Assembly (NCBI GenBank): GCA_904063045.1 | Contig: CAJFCJ010000021.1 | Coordinates: forward strand, 1-64,000 | Direction: 5' to 3' | DNA from: Dimorphilus gyrociliatus | Lineage: Eukaryota > Annelida > Polychaeta > Dinophilidae | DNA: 64,000 bases | Part shown: one piece after another, positions 33,221-46,338 of the stretch | How the letters are laid out: each line of letters opens with the position of its first letter | Position numbering within the stretch: position 1 is the first letter of the stretch | The notes under the pieces: model-generated | The model's input: only the letters and a program-made list of their open reading frames with translations | Database searches by the model: none | What the model was told of the DNA's origin: nothing | Made by a program: the position numbers and the translations under genes

Positions 33221-36200
33221 CTGTAGAACAAATAATCAATAAAAGAAAATACATTTGTCCTCCACAATACTTTATTAGGCTAGTTTCATTATTAATATTA
33301 CTTTTGCAGTGAGCGATTGCCAATTATATCTGTAAGAGGATCGCAAGAACCAAAATTTCTTCAAAGACAAACCCAGTTCATTAACATCAAATTGGAGGAT
33401 GAAAGATTCGGTTTCCCCTCTTAATTATATACTGTATATACATGTATGTACTGTACAGGTACAAGTGCGATACAGTATTTTTGTTTTGCTTGTTCTTTAC
33501 GAATAATCAAATTTATTTCATATAAAGATTACTAAAAAGACTTTATATTTGGTTCTCTTAACTTTCCCCTCAAAAGAAAAAGCATAGTAAGGTTAATAAG
33601 TGAAATTATTTAGTTTAAATTTTTTTATTTTCTTTTTTTTTAAAAAAAAAAAGAATTAATATTTCAACTTTTTATAATTCTTTTAAAGCATTCAAACATA
33701 ATAAAGAAAAAAAAACTATAGTAAAAAAAAGAGAAACAATGTTGTTATTTAAGCTTGAGTTACGCCTTCTATTTCGTTATCTTCTAATTTTGCACCTTGA
33801 CCTTTCTCATTCGAAGAATTAGTACCATCCTTTGAATCCTTCATTTGCTCATTAACTATAAACTCCCGATTTTCGTAGGAAAAGAAGTCTCGTAAATCGA
33901 TTAGTATGCTGACAACTAGGTCACCCTGACAGCTGGTGAATGTGCGAATCTCTTTGATAGTGACAAAGTGAAATATTTTAAAATAGTTCTATCTTACCTT
34001 TTAATTAAATCCTGAATAGTAATTTTATATGGATCTGCCGGCTTAATCATGTCAAAAATCTCATCTTTGACGTCGAGGAACGAGACAGGTTCTTGGCCAT
34101 GCTCCTTAATTTTTTCTATTATCGCCTGTTGTGAGAAAAAATTTATTAAGATATATAAACGTATTAAAATAAATATTACAAACTCTAAAAAAGAAATTAA
34201 GATCAAAGATAGTTAAAAATCCTTTCTGTTGTACATCTAATAATCTAAAAATGTACTGCAAAGCTTGCGGCTCTTTTCTATTTTCCAAAGCGAGAACAAA
34301 ATCCAAATAAGTCTTGTAGTCCTTAAAAAGAGTAAAAAATTTCATTTTAATATTATTAGTATCATAACAGTAATGAAAATATGTAAAAGCAAACCATTTC
34401 TCCCTCATAAGTAAGACATTCTTGAAATACTCTATCGATAAAAACTTTAGTTAAAGTTGCAGTTCCATATCTAGATAATTCCTGTTTACTCAACATTCCA
34501 TTTTGATCTTTATCCAAATTAAGATATTGACCATAAACTCTGAGGGCACTCGGTGCTGAGAACCAGTTACATTCCAATTGTTCCCTACTTAAATCTTCAT
34601 CTCTGAGCTATTGATGATAAGCGTAGGAAGTGTGTATGAGAGAGAGAGAGATAGATAGATGGAAAGAGAAATAGGGAAAAAAAAGAGCATTAAGTAAAAG
34701 ATATATCGATAATAATAATAATAATAGAATACAAATGTAAGTGTGCTCATTTTAATTTAATAAACAAATAAAAGAATTAAAAATAGATAAAATGCTACAA
34801 AATACAAAAAGGAAATAGAAAGAATCAAGTTATTATCTTTTTTAATCAATTATCCAATTTCATTTCTCCTTATTATGTATTTTTTTAATACATTTTAACT
34901 ATTTTTTATTGTTCTTATTATTATTGTAAGGTTCTTTTGTAATATAAATAACGTTAGTTCTATATATAGAACAACCTTGCAATAATTAATAGGTTTATTA
35001 TTCTTAAATAAATTAAATAAATAGTATCAAAGATGGATGCTATTTATCAATTTACTTATTGAAACTTAAGAAATTTTCCTGCCAAGCCCCATAATTAATT
35101 TCTTTCATATATATATATATATTCACTCAGACGCAGAAGCTAAATCATCGCATTCGAATAGAATTAGAGTACAAATTGATGAAAACTAATACCACGAAAT
35201 AACCCATGAAAAGACTTTATATGTATTATAAGTTAATATGCATAATAGCTATAAATTGATCAGTAAAATATAAGTATTACTCATGCCCATTCTCTTTTTA
35301 TCATGCCTTCTAATTTAATAATCCCCCAACAAGCTATTTGAAAGCATAAATAGTAAAAGAAACCGATTTTTTCATAATAGTTTTAATATGAGTAAATAAA
35401 CGTATTCTTTGTTTTTTTTTAAGTGTAAGTGTTTTGTTTTGATAGATATTTTTACACAACCTGTTTGTTATTTGCCTGTAAATGATAAAAACAGGAAAAG
35501 AAGAAATAATTCTGATTTAATGTATACATATACAACTATACAGTATATATATATTAATATATATGGAGAGAGAGAGAGATGTTCAAATAAATCTATATAT
35601 TTGTTGTTAATTCAGTGAAAAGACTATTATTAAAAAATATTCACTTACTTCTAACAAATCATCCAAGAAACGGCAAGCCAAAATATCTTGAATACGAATT
35701 TTTCCAGTTCTTAATGGATCCAGGAAAAAGAAAAATTTCCTTACTGCAGTACAGACGTAAAATGAATAGAATGATTTTTCAAGACCATCCAATTGTGGAA
35801 GTGTTGGGATTAATTCCAAAATATAATTCTCTAAATCCTTTAGATGAAAACAAAACAAAGATACATATTTGTCTTATTTTGCTAAGTAAATTTTCTAATA
35901 TTTACAGATTCTCTCAAATATCCTTGACCAGCAACATCGTATAAAGATAGACCAATTCTGGTTTGATGTAGCCAAACCTTCCTCATTACATAATTGAAAA
36001 ATTGAAGAATGGGAATGCGACCGTGAGGATCATTTCCTAATAATTTAGCGTATACTGTTGATTTAAAAAACGGCCTAGAAAGGAAAAATACAAGAAATTT
36101 AACTACATTATTTACATTTGAATTTTAAATTATCTTTATTTTCGCTTACTTGCATTTTGGTCCCGCTTGATTAGCAACCTTTAAGAAATCTTCATAGTTG

Positions 36201-36853
36201 ATCATTTGTTCTTCGCCTACCATAGGAGGAGTATGGTGTTTGTCTAGCAAGTACCATAAACCTTGCAGTTCGTCCTGATCAAGAAGTTGGCGGCCTTTTC
36301 TCTGAAGAAAAGCTGCCCTTGATTCCTCCCTTAATTTTTGAAGTAGACACTCATCTTCTGATGGAACCTTGAAATAGAATTTCGGTATGACTTTGTACGT
36401 ATGATGCTCCTCTGATTCATCCTTCTGTTCTTTATAAAGTTTTTCGAAAAGCATCATTTCTTTTTTCTTTTCCTCTTCCGGATCAATAAGTGCTAAGGTT
36501 TAACAACAGATGCAATAACTTTCATTTATTTTATTCATATAAATTAAAAGTAAGAGGCAAATAGCTAATCAATTTTTAAGAATTGAAAAAAATTAATAAA
36601 GTGTTGTAATGTCAAAAATTTCAGCTATTTTTGAATAATTATAAACTGTTTGATATTAAATAACACATCTTAGAGCTATGGATGAAAATATTTCTTTAAA
36701 ATTACATCGATGACACATGGAATTTACAAGTTTTTACATATATCTCCCTTTAGTTACAAGCCAAATACCTCGATTTTCGTTCATCTTCTTCAATTTATTT
36801 ATAAGATTTTGCCTATTCATTTTCCTTGTTTCTTTGTCCACTTCTTCATTCAT
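33112..36853 (-). CDS. PPP2R3C: PP2A regulatory subunit B''gamma (PPP2R3C/G5PR)
   Basis: Eight exons (36853-36769, 36492-36150, 36074-35906, 35837-35649, 34607-34395, 34321-34184, 34125-33998, 33932-33749) encode 482 residues; human has 453. The subunit targets protein phosphatases 2A and 5 and acts in centrosome/cilium biology and lymphocyte survival in vertebrates. Identity is shown by LLQKLREESRA, HTPPMVGEEQMINYE, the near-invariant ENYILELIPTLPQLDGLEK, and RKFFFFLDPLRTGKI. One canonical EF-hand loop (DKDQNGMLSKQE, residues 294-305) is present; a second is degenerate. Remarkably, a second last exon (33220-33112) has the same entry phase and encodes another version of the same C-terminal segment (VVNMLIDLEGFFTYEQREF versus VVSILIDLRDFFSYENREF), so a 457-residue isoform is predicted; the feature end includes it. 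Confidence 0.96.
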
Positions 36854-38005
36854 TTTAAGTTGTAAATTTCCCTCAGATCACAAAAACATTCATTAAAAAC
36901 AAATTTAATAATAAAAAAGAGTAAACAATTTAACGGTGTATGGTCTATTGGACCCTTATAGTTTTCTAGTTTAAAATTATTGGTAGGAGTAAGAGCCTTA
37001 CGAATTTTTCCAACCGTAGCGTTCATTGGCTAAATTCTAACGAATTAGCTTCAACTTGATACAAGAATACAAAACCGGTAATTAAAAGGCGGGTATTTTA
37101 TAAAAATGAAAACATTTCGTGCAGACAACCATCACAATCAAAGAAATGATTACCTCATTTTTTTTTACTAAATATTCTCAATTATAAAGAATATCGGAAA
37201 ATCTTACATTTTTTAACCGATGCTGAATAAGCAATTATTTAGATTTGTTAACGTGAAATTCGAATAAAAAACTACTAACTCATATAATTTCTTTGAAGAT
37301 ATTCGATGTTATAATTAGATTATTATACACCATAGGCCTTATTTACAACTTAATCTAATTAATACGAAACATTTATCTGTCATCCTCACTCTTTTTCGAC
37401 CAAGCGTCGTCTTTTATCCAGTTTATAAGAAAAAAAAATTTTTTCCTCTCATGTGACAAATTCTTTAAAAGTTTAATATTTAAAAGAAAGAAGTCAGATT
37501 AAATATGGATAATAATACTAAAGGAATATTTAAGGAAATCATATATATATATATATATAAAAGACAGTGCGTTAATCTTTATAACAAATCTAATTAGACT
37601 GATGGTTTCTATGAAATTTATGGAAGAGAATAAAAATGAAAGAAAAAAGAAATAGGTATAAAAATATGTTCATCAATGTTGCTAAATAGTATAAAATATA
37701 AATATCAAACAGAAAAACCCCATATTATCTATTCTAACCAAAGAGTATATATATATAGAGAGAGAGAGACAAAGAGACAGACAGAGAAATTTCCTATTCC
37801 TAAAAAGAAAGAGTTAGAGAGCTGTATTGAAGAGAGTATCTTGAAATAATCTTCATAAATACAATATTTTCTTTTGGTAATTAGCGTTTAAGTATATCGG
37901 GAGGGGGGCTAGATATAAGTAGAGTGAGGCGTGCGCAACGCCGGCGTTTGTCAGTTTGTATCGAGAGCGTGTGCATAGAGCGTCGCTGTCGTTTCTTTTC
38001 TCGCT
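36854..38005. other. Divergent region PPP2R3C / GPCR
   Basis: AT-rich, with short TA (37541-37559) and GA (37757-37770) repeats. Near the GPCR start a TATAAGT (37914-37920) precedes an initiator-like TCAGTTTG (37951), with spacing somewhat longer than usual, in a locally GC-rich patch that probably is the GPCR promoter and 5' UTR. Confidence 0.45.
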
Positions 38006-40002
38006 ATGTATAATACTTCCGCAAATGGAACTTTAACAGAGTAAGAATAATTTTTACTAATATTTTTGTCTATTTAAATATTAATTTTTGACAAATTGAA
38101 ATCTTCTATGGAAGATTTCTCTTAATAAGCATAGAATGAAAGAAAGGATATTATCATACCTTTCCTATTTAGATTACTTTTTGTAAGGAAAATAGAACAA
38201 AAACCGATAAGGTAATAAATAATTCATTTAAGAAAACAAATAAACTAACCAATACAGGTCACCGTCGTCAGCAATCTTCGTCTTACTAACAATACTCTTC
38301 GGTTCGACCTTCGTTATAGGAGTGTCTGGTAACGTCCTAATTCTCGCAGCCGTCGCTAAGAACTCTGATTTACACTCGAGTCCCTATGTATTCCTCTGTA
38401 ATATGGCTGCATGCGACTTATTACTCATCTTTACGTGTTTGCCGATCGGCTTCATCGAATTTTACGCTAATTGCTGGCTTCTCGGTTCATTCATATGTAA
38501 GAAAAACTTTCAATTTCCCTATTTTTTACTATAAGCGTATAGATTAACTATTGTAAGTGATGCATATAAAGCACATAAAGTTATAGGCGTTAACAAATAA
38601 ACGTTGCAAATGACGTCAACGTTCGTACGTAAAACGTACGGAATGACCTATACGCATCCCTTCTCTCAATCTTCTCTTTCACTTTTTTTCAGGTAAACTA
38701 GTTCCCTACGTTGAAAGAGTAATAGCTCATGCATCCATGCTAACCATCCTCTTCGCCAGCTTCGAACGATACTGCGCCATCTGTAAGCCTACTGTTTCGC
38801 AATTCAGGTGTGATTGGTGGAGAGCAATGAAACTAAGTATGGCAGCTTGGCCATCTTCAATCTTGACTGCTATTGCAGTTGTTGATATGGTCGTACTCAG
38901 ACACAAATTATGCAGAATTCGTACTGAACAAGGCTGGCATAAAATGTACGTTTTGGGTGACACGCTGATCTTTGTTATAATACCCCTAGTTCTACTTTCA
39001 ATAGTCTTCGCAAGAATGGGTACCAGATTACAAGTTGAAGCTCATGCTGTCTTAATTCGGAGAGATTCTAGAGCTGTCCATTCATTTGACCATAAGAGGC
39101 AGATACTTTACGTCTTCCTTGCCATGGTTATAGGCTTCTTTGTTTGCGTGTTACCTGATCGGACAGCTACTATATGGGAAACTTTCGCAACAGAAAAAGA
39201 TAGACAAGTTATAGGCCTACAAGGTTTTCAGAATTTAAACGTCGTTACGAAACTGCTATTTTATGCTAAATCCGCTTTACATCCTGTCTTACTGAACATA
39301 CTTTGCCAAAGGTTTAGACGAGCTTGCTATAGGACTATTTTAAGGAAATCGGATGATAGGGGAAAAGCTAAAAGGAGAAAAAATCTATCGAGAACGAGTT
39401 CAGCCGGTTCCGCTTCTTATACAGTCGTCATAGATCGAGCAAATTCGCCATCTTTGCTAACGTTATTGCGTCCTTCTCCTAATCAATTAAACGGCTCATC
39501 GACATCTCTCGATAAACGATCCAGATCGCCATCCCCATCTATTATTCGCTCTGGAAGAGCTTCACCTTGTTCCGTTATTATAGCTCCAATACCTAAAAAA
39601 GCAATGAGAGATCCTCTGGCTAGACGTAGGAGCAGCCTCAAGCCTTCCGATGCTATATTTGAAAATCATAAAATAGTTATTGACTATAGAAGACGATCAG
39701 CATGTTCAGAAGATATAGCCTTTAAGCAGTTGCCTTCGTATTCGAAATCTGAAACCAGCGGATTTCAGAAGGCTGCAACAAACTCAGATTCTCGGCAACC
39801 GTACAAAAGACCAAGTGTAATGGCTTGCCGATGTTCCAATAGTTCCCTTTTAGCAGCTCTTCCCAAATCAAACGGCAATATTCCGCCCAAATCTGCTCTT
39901 AACAAGAGGAGGTGGAGTGCCATACCTATGGGTGCAAAGGAAAGCCAGGACATGTATGGCTTCGTTCCAACGATACCCAAAAATTTGCAGTACAATACGT
40001 AG
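38006..40002 (+). CDS. Orphan class A (peptide-type) G protein-coupled receptor
   Basis: Three exons join in phase (38006-38040, 38258-38496, 38693-40002), giving 527 residues. Seven hydrophobic segments are recognisable. TM1 carries GN (SGNVLILAA), TM2 has NMAACDLLL, and the TM3/ECL2 disulfide cysteines are present (SFICKL and HKLCRI). TM3 ends in ERY instead of DRY; TM6 reads FFVCVLP where CWxP is usual; TM7 has ALHPVLLN instead of NPxxY. An N-glycosylation site (NGT) precedes TM1. The cytoplasmic tail is about 200 residues, Ser/Arg/Pro-rich and probably unstructured. General resemblance is to neuropeptide receptors such as the TRHR/ghrelin-type group, but I cannot name an orthologue. The ligand is unknown. 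Confidence 0.86.
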
Positions 40003-40626
40003 CCATCATTTTATAAACAAACAAAATAACACCATTTTTTTCAATTAGCTCATAGATACACGCTAATTTATGGAAAAACGTTTTTATTACAAAATAGGTG
40101 CGATTTCATAGTTGACAAAAGGCCTATCTCTTTCTTTCAACTAATGACTATTCGAGGTGGAATAAAGAGTTGTAAATTCGTTGCTTCTTTCCTTTTTCCT
40201 TCGAAGTGTCATTAAAGTCAAGTTAAGCCTATCACACACAAACCCAAAATAGGCAAGAGAAAATGTTAACGAGACGCTTTCGTCAGAAATGAACCAGTTA
40301 GCGTTCTTGTTTATCTCGGTGTGAAACTTCACTTTTACTATTATTTCCTCTATTTTTTTATAACCGGAAGACATGCTATTTTTGATATGTTTGCTCTGTT
40401 TCCGACTTTCACCTTTAACTCTTCAGAACTTTTAGGGTCCTACTTTAGCCTATACAATAAAAAAAAAATCATCTGAAAGTAGGCCTATAAAACGGAAATG
40501 CTACATTCCAGTCAGTTCTTTTTTTTCGAACGAAAGAAAAACATCTTGCTCAACTCTCATTGTTTTTATCGATAAATCAATTATGCAAACAATTTACTTA
40601 GTCTCTCTTGATATAAGTAACAAATC
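40003..40626. other. Intergenic region GPCR / SNRNP35
   Basis: 624 bp between tandem genes, holding the GPCR 3' UTR and the SNRNP35 promoter. One TAGGCCTA palindrome lies at 40480-40487. The open frame at 40141-40374 (minus) is unsupported. Confidence 0.5.
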
Positions 40627-41324
40627 ATGAATGTTCGTTATGCGAAATATTGTACAGAGGTCGACAAATATGATCCTGTAATGGTTGGAAGTATTGATGG
40701 AACGGACGAAGAAGCTCACGACAAAGCAATCATTAGGGCTTCGGAAGCTAAATATAAACCTAACAAAGGAACTGTTGGAAATGCCAAAAAGACTCTTTTT
40801 GTTTTTAATTTGAATAGTGACACTAAAGAAGAAACATTGACAAAAGTATTTAAAAAACACGGCACTTTAAGAAATGTTCGAGTAGTTCGAGATATTGTGA
40901 CAGGTGATAGTAAAAATTATGCGTTTGTTGAGTTTAAGCACTCGAGTGATGCTGGCAATGCACTAAAACACTGCGATGGATTACACTTGGAGGGAAATCG
41001 AATTAAAGTAGAGCAAGAGCTGGAGCGAACTTTGAAAGGTTGGGTACCTAGGAGATTAGGAGGAGGTAGACGAATTGATGTTCTTTTCATTTAAAAAAAA
41101 TTAAAGAGCAAGTTTCTTTTTATCATATATTTAATCAATTCTTTAATTCTTCCAAAGGCTTGGGTGGTAGAAAAGAAGCAGGTCAATTGAGATTCGGAGG
41201 TAAATATCGTCCATGGGCAAAACCTATTTTAAAAGAACAAAAGCTATCAAGCAAAAGAAAACGATCAAGGAGCAGATCAAAAGAGAGAAGAGGAGTTAAT
41301 GATAAAAGAAATCGACATAGGTGA
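40627..41324 (+). CDS. SNRNP35: U11/U12 snRNP 35 kDa protein
   Basis: Two exons (40627-41065, 41158-41324), 201 residues. SNRNP35 is a U11-associated protein of the minor (U12-type) spliceosome, structurally related to U1-70K. Diagnostic stretches: YDPVMVGSIDGTDEEAHD at the N-terminus, an RRM (about 56-131) with RNP2 LFVFNL and RNP1 KNYAFVEF, and directly after it ELERTLKGWVPRRLGGG, continuing across the splice to KEAGQLRFGG. The C-terminus is a short Arg/Ser/Lys-rich tail. The gene ends 134 bp from the converging RNF180 stop. Its presence implies that this species keeps a minor spliceosome. Confidence 0.97.
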
Positions 41325-41458
41325 TCAAATTCTCAGATGTACTTGTGGGAAGTGTTTTATTATAAATATAATGTTAATGGTTTATTCAGTGCAGTTCAAG
41401 AATATTTTAAAAGAGATATAGAAGAGAAAAAATAACTTTATATAATCATTTTCAAACT

Positions 41459-43307
41459 CTAAGCAATCCTGTGAGGATTTACTCTGTTCCTTTGTATATA
41501 CAACGCCAGCTTGATTATAAGGAAGAAAGCGGCAGCCGCGAATAAAATTCTACTAAATCCAATTCCCGTTTGACTAACTCGCTCAATATATACGGTCGTA
41601 TTATACGAGTGCATATGCTCCTGGGCGGATTCGATAAGCTGAGATAAAACAAAAGATGTACGATTAAACTTTTCCGTGTACATGTTTCCGACTCCTTCTA
41701 TAGCTTCGTGTGCGTGATCAATTGACGAGGCCAAAAGCCTAGCAGCTTTGCTTGCTGAATGCTTCATACCTTTAAAAAATACATTTAGATAGTGAGAGGA
41801 GTTTGACCTTTGTGAACCAACAAATACGACTAGTGCTCTCCAATTGTGAACCAGGGCGTCTTGAGTCGATAGATACAATTCCAAAACCAATTGCCAAGCT
41901 AACCATATTCCGGCCGAAAAAGTTATAAATAAGATAACGGCGGCTAATAGGCATAGTAATAAAACAAAGACAACTCCAGCATAGGGAGCGAGCATTCGTG
42001 TAATATTCGAAGATCGTGGTCGATTGTTAATTTTTCTTCGTTTCATTGAAGATGGTAACTGAGGCAACGTATGAGCTACTTTTCCTTCGGCGTTTCTTCT
42101 ATTTTTATACTCTTCTAAATACTTCATTCGAACCATATAACTTTTTTCTTAAAATAAAAAAGAAACAACATAATATAGTTTGTTAGTCTCTTTACACGAC
42201 TTTTATAAATACCAACCTTGTTCAGGTAGGCATTTTTGTATAATAACTCGACATAAAGGACATTTAGTTTGCTCCGAACGCGATCCATTTAGCCTCCTTA
42301 AGCATGGAGAGCAGAACACGTGCTTACATGGCAAGCACTTGTGAGGAAGGTAATAAACTTCTAAGCATATTGGACACATTAGTTCACCATCGATTTCGTC
42401 GTTCTAAAATGAAAGAGAGATAATAATAAACTATTGTACTATAGCGCAAGTGTGAAAAGACTAATGCTATTCTACTCGTTAAGTCTAAAGATGGCGACAC
42501 CGATTTCGTTTCTTTAAATTACTAAACTAGTTGGGAAAAACTCAATTAATACTAAAAATAGTTTACGTACGATGTCGTGAGTAAAATTTGTTGATCTGGC
42601 AGAATTTCTGCTATCTTCGCTGGATTGTTTGTCAAGTGAATAAGGTGACTTGGTAGAGTTTTCTGATGACTTAGATTTGTGTTCCGTCACTCTTATTGGT
42701 CTTGTTGAGTGTGCTTGTCGAATACTGAATTCAACAGGATAATCGACATCAACTCTGTTTCTTGATACTCTCACATACGGAAGAGCGTGTCTACCGCAAT
42801 CGCATGATACAGGTTTAACGAAATCAAAAGATCCAACTCTACCACTGCAGTGGGGACAAGATAGCTTGCCTTTCAAGTATTTGCTCTATATATTTGAAAA
42901 ATATTTATAAGAATTATTAAATTTTACAATTTAAAAGCGTACTTGAATAAAACAGCTTTTCAGCCAGTCTAAATTAGTAGAGAAATCCAAGAACCACTGC
43001 GTATCGCTACAGCCATCTAAAAGTTAAAACGATTGCAATATTATTTCTTGAGTTACTAGAAAATATTTCATATTATTTTAGAACTAAAATAAACTTTTAA
43101 AGGATAATTTATAGAATACATTAGAATTATAGAAAATTCCGTCGATATTTCACATGATCGACAATGCCTTTAATTAATGCGAGCCTTTTTGATATATTTA
43201 CCTTCTCTAAGGCCGTAAATATCATCAAACTTATCGCCCTTAGGATTCAAAAGATCTGCTGCTGAGAATAGAAAATGCCTGCATAATCTACAACGAAATT
43301 TGGTCAT
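41459..43307 (-). CDS. RNF180: RING E3 ligase RNF180-like, membrane-anchored
   Basis: Five exons (43307-43202, 43016-42943, 42885-42571, 42403-42217, 42147-41459) encode 456 residues versus 592 in human. RNF180/Rines is an ER-anchored E3 ubiquitin ligase (MAO-A and ZIC2 are vertebrate substrates). Visible: an N-terminal CRLC pair, then KGKLSCPHCSGRVGSFDF followed by CDC, the RNF180-specific cysteine domain (roughly residues 1-90), a disordered Ser-rich linker, and a C3HC4 RING (about 173-218: CPICLEV, CKHVFC, CPLC). The C-terminal exon has two hydrophobic segments, ALLCLL-type around the middle and AAAFFLIIKLALYI near the end, separated by about 100 residues with NSS, NRT and NTT glycosylation sequons. 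Human RNF180 has one anchor, so the topology differs. The middle region is shorter than in vertebrates. Confidence 0.86.
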
Positions 43308-44501
43308 AATTTTTTCGATTTGTTTACGTTGTCAAAAAAACCACACGGACGAAACACAGCTTTTCCACTCGTGATAACTGATAGAGCCATTAAACTGGTA
43401 CCCAAGTCCGCATTCGTTTTCCAATAGAGAAATTTTAGAACAAATAAATTTAAATATACAAACGTTTATTCTAATAAAGAAACGTTAAAAAAGCAATTAT
43501 TTTCATTTAGAGTAAATATTTAAATAGATAAAATCTAATTTATCGAAATTGTTAGTCGTTAAACCACTAATAAATAAATTAAAAGTATAATCGAACGTTT
43601 TCCCTAGAAGTATTTTATTGGTCAATTCATTCGAAATTTGTTAATTATGTAGCAAGTGATTTATTCTTTTTTTATTATTGTTTCTTATAAAAAGTAGGAT
43701 TATCGATTGGTGTCGTTATTGCATTATCTATAGGAGGACGTCTAAAACACGATGTAAGGAAGTGTCTTTGAGGAAGCGTAACAAGAATTATCATTATCCT
43801 TACGGGCTATCGAGAAATGAGAGACATAAAAAGAGTGCTCAAAAATAGAGAGAGAGAGTGAGGAAGAGAAAGAAGAAAATATTTTGGGGCCGCAACAGTT
43901 TTGTAAATCTATATATGGCGACAATAAGATAATTACAAACTCATGTCAGAATTAATCGGAAAAGAAAGACTAAGTTAGCCGTAAAAATGAAGTAAAAATG
44001 CTTAAATAATTCTATATAGAACTAAGTAAAAATTACTTTAGGCCCGGAAAAGCCGTAAATTAATTTTAGATACAACATTCAACAATTTAGGGAAATGGAC
44101 TATTTAAATCAATAATTTTTATAACTTAATTAACTGCAAAGCATCTATGGCTTGTCAATATGTAAAAAGAAAAAGTAAGCCTAAAATAGACCTAATTAAA
44201 GCCAACTTAATGCATAGTAATAAACTGAATGACGAATACTTTATTTGACATTTTCTTTTTTTTTTCCTTCTCTTTTTTTTCAGAAACATAGATAAAGCAT
44301 TGAAGGAACTTATCCCTTAATTTACCGTGTTCTTCTTGTCATCACCTTCTTCAAAGTCCTTGCTGCTATAAAACAACGTTAATAGAAGAAAATAGCTTGT
44401 GCGTTAACGAATAATAGTCCTAGGAGAAAAAAAAAACCTGCGCAAGAATACAATTTTCTCGAAAACAGCGCACGGCACATTTGCTCTCTTCGCTCCTCAT
44501 C
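43308..44501. other. Divergent region RNF180 / PKA-RII
   Basis: 1.2 kb AT-rich sequence between head-to-head genes, with a short GA tract (43843-43860). Two TTTCTTTT-rich stretches precede the PKA-RII start. No gene or strong regulatory motif was recognised. Confidence 0.5.
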
Positions 44502-45598
44502 ATGAGCGCGTTCACCGTACCGGACGGCTTAACTGATTTATTACAAAATTTTGCAGTGCATGCAATAAAGGAACAACCGGAAGACTTGTTAAAATTTGCT
44601 GCTAAATTCTTTTCTAAACGATTAGAGGAGCGAGATGGAACTACTACAACTACAAATGCAATGACAACATCTTCCATTCGAAAGAAAGTAGATGTCAGAG
44701 AAAATCGTAATGAGTTATATGACGTTAGCGAGGAATATGAGAGAATATGCGAGTCGGAAGAAGAGAACATTGATGGAGGTTTGACAATTTTTAAAATAAG
44801 TTTTTTTCCCGTATAATAAGCCTTAAGGCCTATAGATTTGCAAATAGTTTTTTCCCCTAGACTTACTAGTAGAAAGGGAAAGGAGAGAGGCTGGGGGAAG
44901 AGAGGGTGAGGTAAAAAAGAAGTATGATATAAAGACATTTCGGAGAGGGAAATGAAAAGACAAACTTTTCGTTTTTATCTATAGTAAATAATAAATTTAT
45001 CTCTTACCATGAGAGTTTATTTGCTATGAAATTATTGGACAGATTGTACAAGTTTTTTATTGCTGCTAGACACCTCACAAGCGTCTAAAAAAATTGATCG
45101 GACACTCTCTTTGCATCAATAGCTTAATGAGTATGGGCTGTATAAACAACTTTTTTTTTCGCCTTAGGGTCCAAGCACTAATAATAACAACAATACGCAA
45201 AATTTCTTTAAAATATTTCATATATGTATAGATATTAATATATTCGGTCCATCTATATTTAGTAAATGAACCATAATACATACATGTTATGGCTTATTTA
45301 CTATATATAAAACAATAATTTTAACCTTTCAACTACTAAATGGTAAACTACAGCAACCTGTGATCGCAAATTAGTGTTAAAAGATGCAACTGCTGCTCTC
45401 TCGTTACTCTAATACTGTCTCCAATGACGACGAGAATATGTTGCCTATCAAAAATAATTTTATTACGTTACCTTTTAAGTATTTTTTTGTGTCAATAGAG
45501 TATTTAAACGGGATTAAATGGACGGTTTTGTATGTTTATTATTACGTAGTATACTATACAGTTAATCTTTATATTGTACATATACATTTATATATATA

Positions 45599-45651
<53 letters not shown>

Positions 45652-45915
45652 TAAACTAAATCTATACATCCCTATAATCCAGTAATATCTATTTACTCAG
45701 ATTGTCTCCTTTTTTTTCTAATAGAACATTATACGCCTATTAAGTCTTGGTAAAACGTGTTTTCTTTCTTAAAGATTCTATTATATTACTAGAAACCTTT
45801 TTTTTTTACTTGTTCTTTAACTACCTCTTCTGTATATCTCCTCCTATTGCTCCACCCCCATCTACCCCTTTTCAACTCCTTCTTCATCTTCTGCTGCATT
45901 ACTCTTGCTAACTTT

Positions 45916-45956
<41 letters not shown>

Positions 45957-46338
45957 ATTTCCCTCTCTTTTGTTGTTTGTTTTCCTACATTTCCTTATTT
46001 ATATGTATAAAAATATGACAAAGCAAACAAGGTTCATCTCTTTTATGGATAATTTATAGTAGACAATTATTATATTGTGTGCGACAGTAGCATATAGGTT
46101 AGGATGATAATTAAATGAAAGTATGTAACCTTCTCTACGGGTTTCTTTATGCTCTGTTGCTCCTTTGATAAAGCGTCTATGTGGAAATATTGATGATGGA
46201 CGACTCTAGGCCTAAGAAAACGATCAAAGTTATTTTTCCAATTTTTTTAAAAAAGGAAAAGGGAAATTTTTACTGTATGATACAGAGTATGTAATTTCTC
46301 TCTTTCACCTTAAACCCTGTTAGACCTTTCTCTTTCTT

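Noticed and set aside
44420-44938. 172-codon minus-strand open frame over PKA-RII exon 1
   Set aside because: It is antisense to the conserved docking/dimerisation exon and has low-complexity Ser/Leu/Val composition without any family resemblance.
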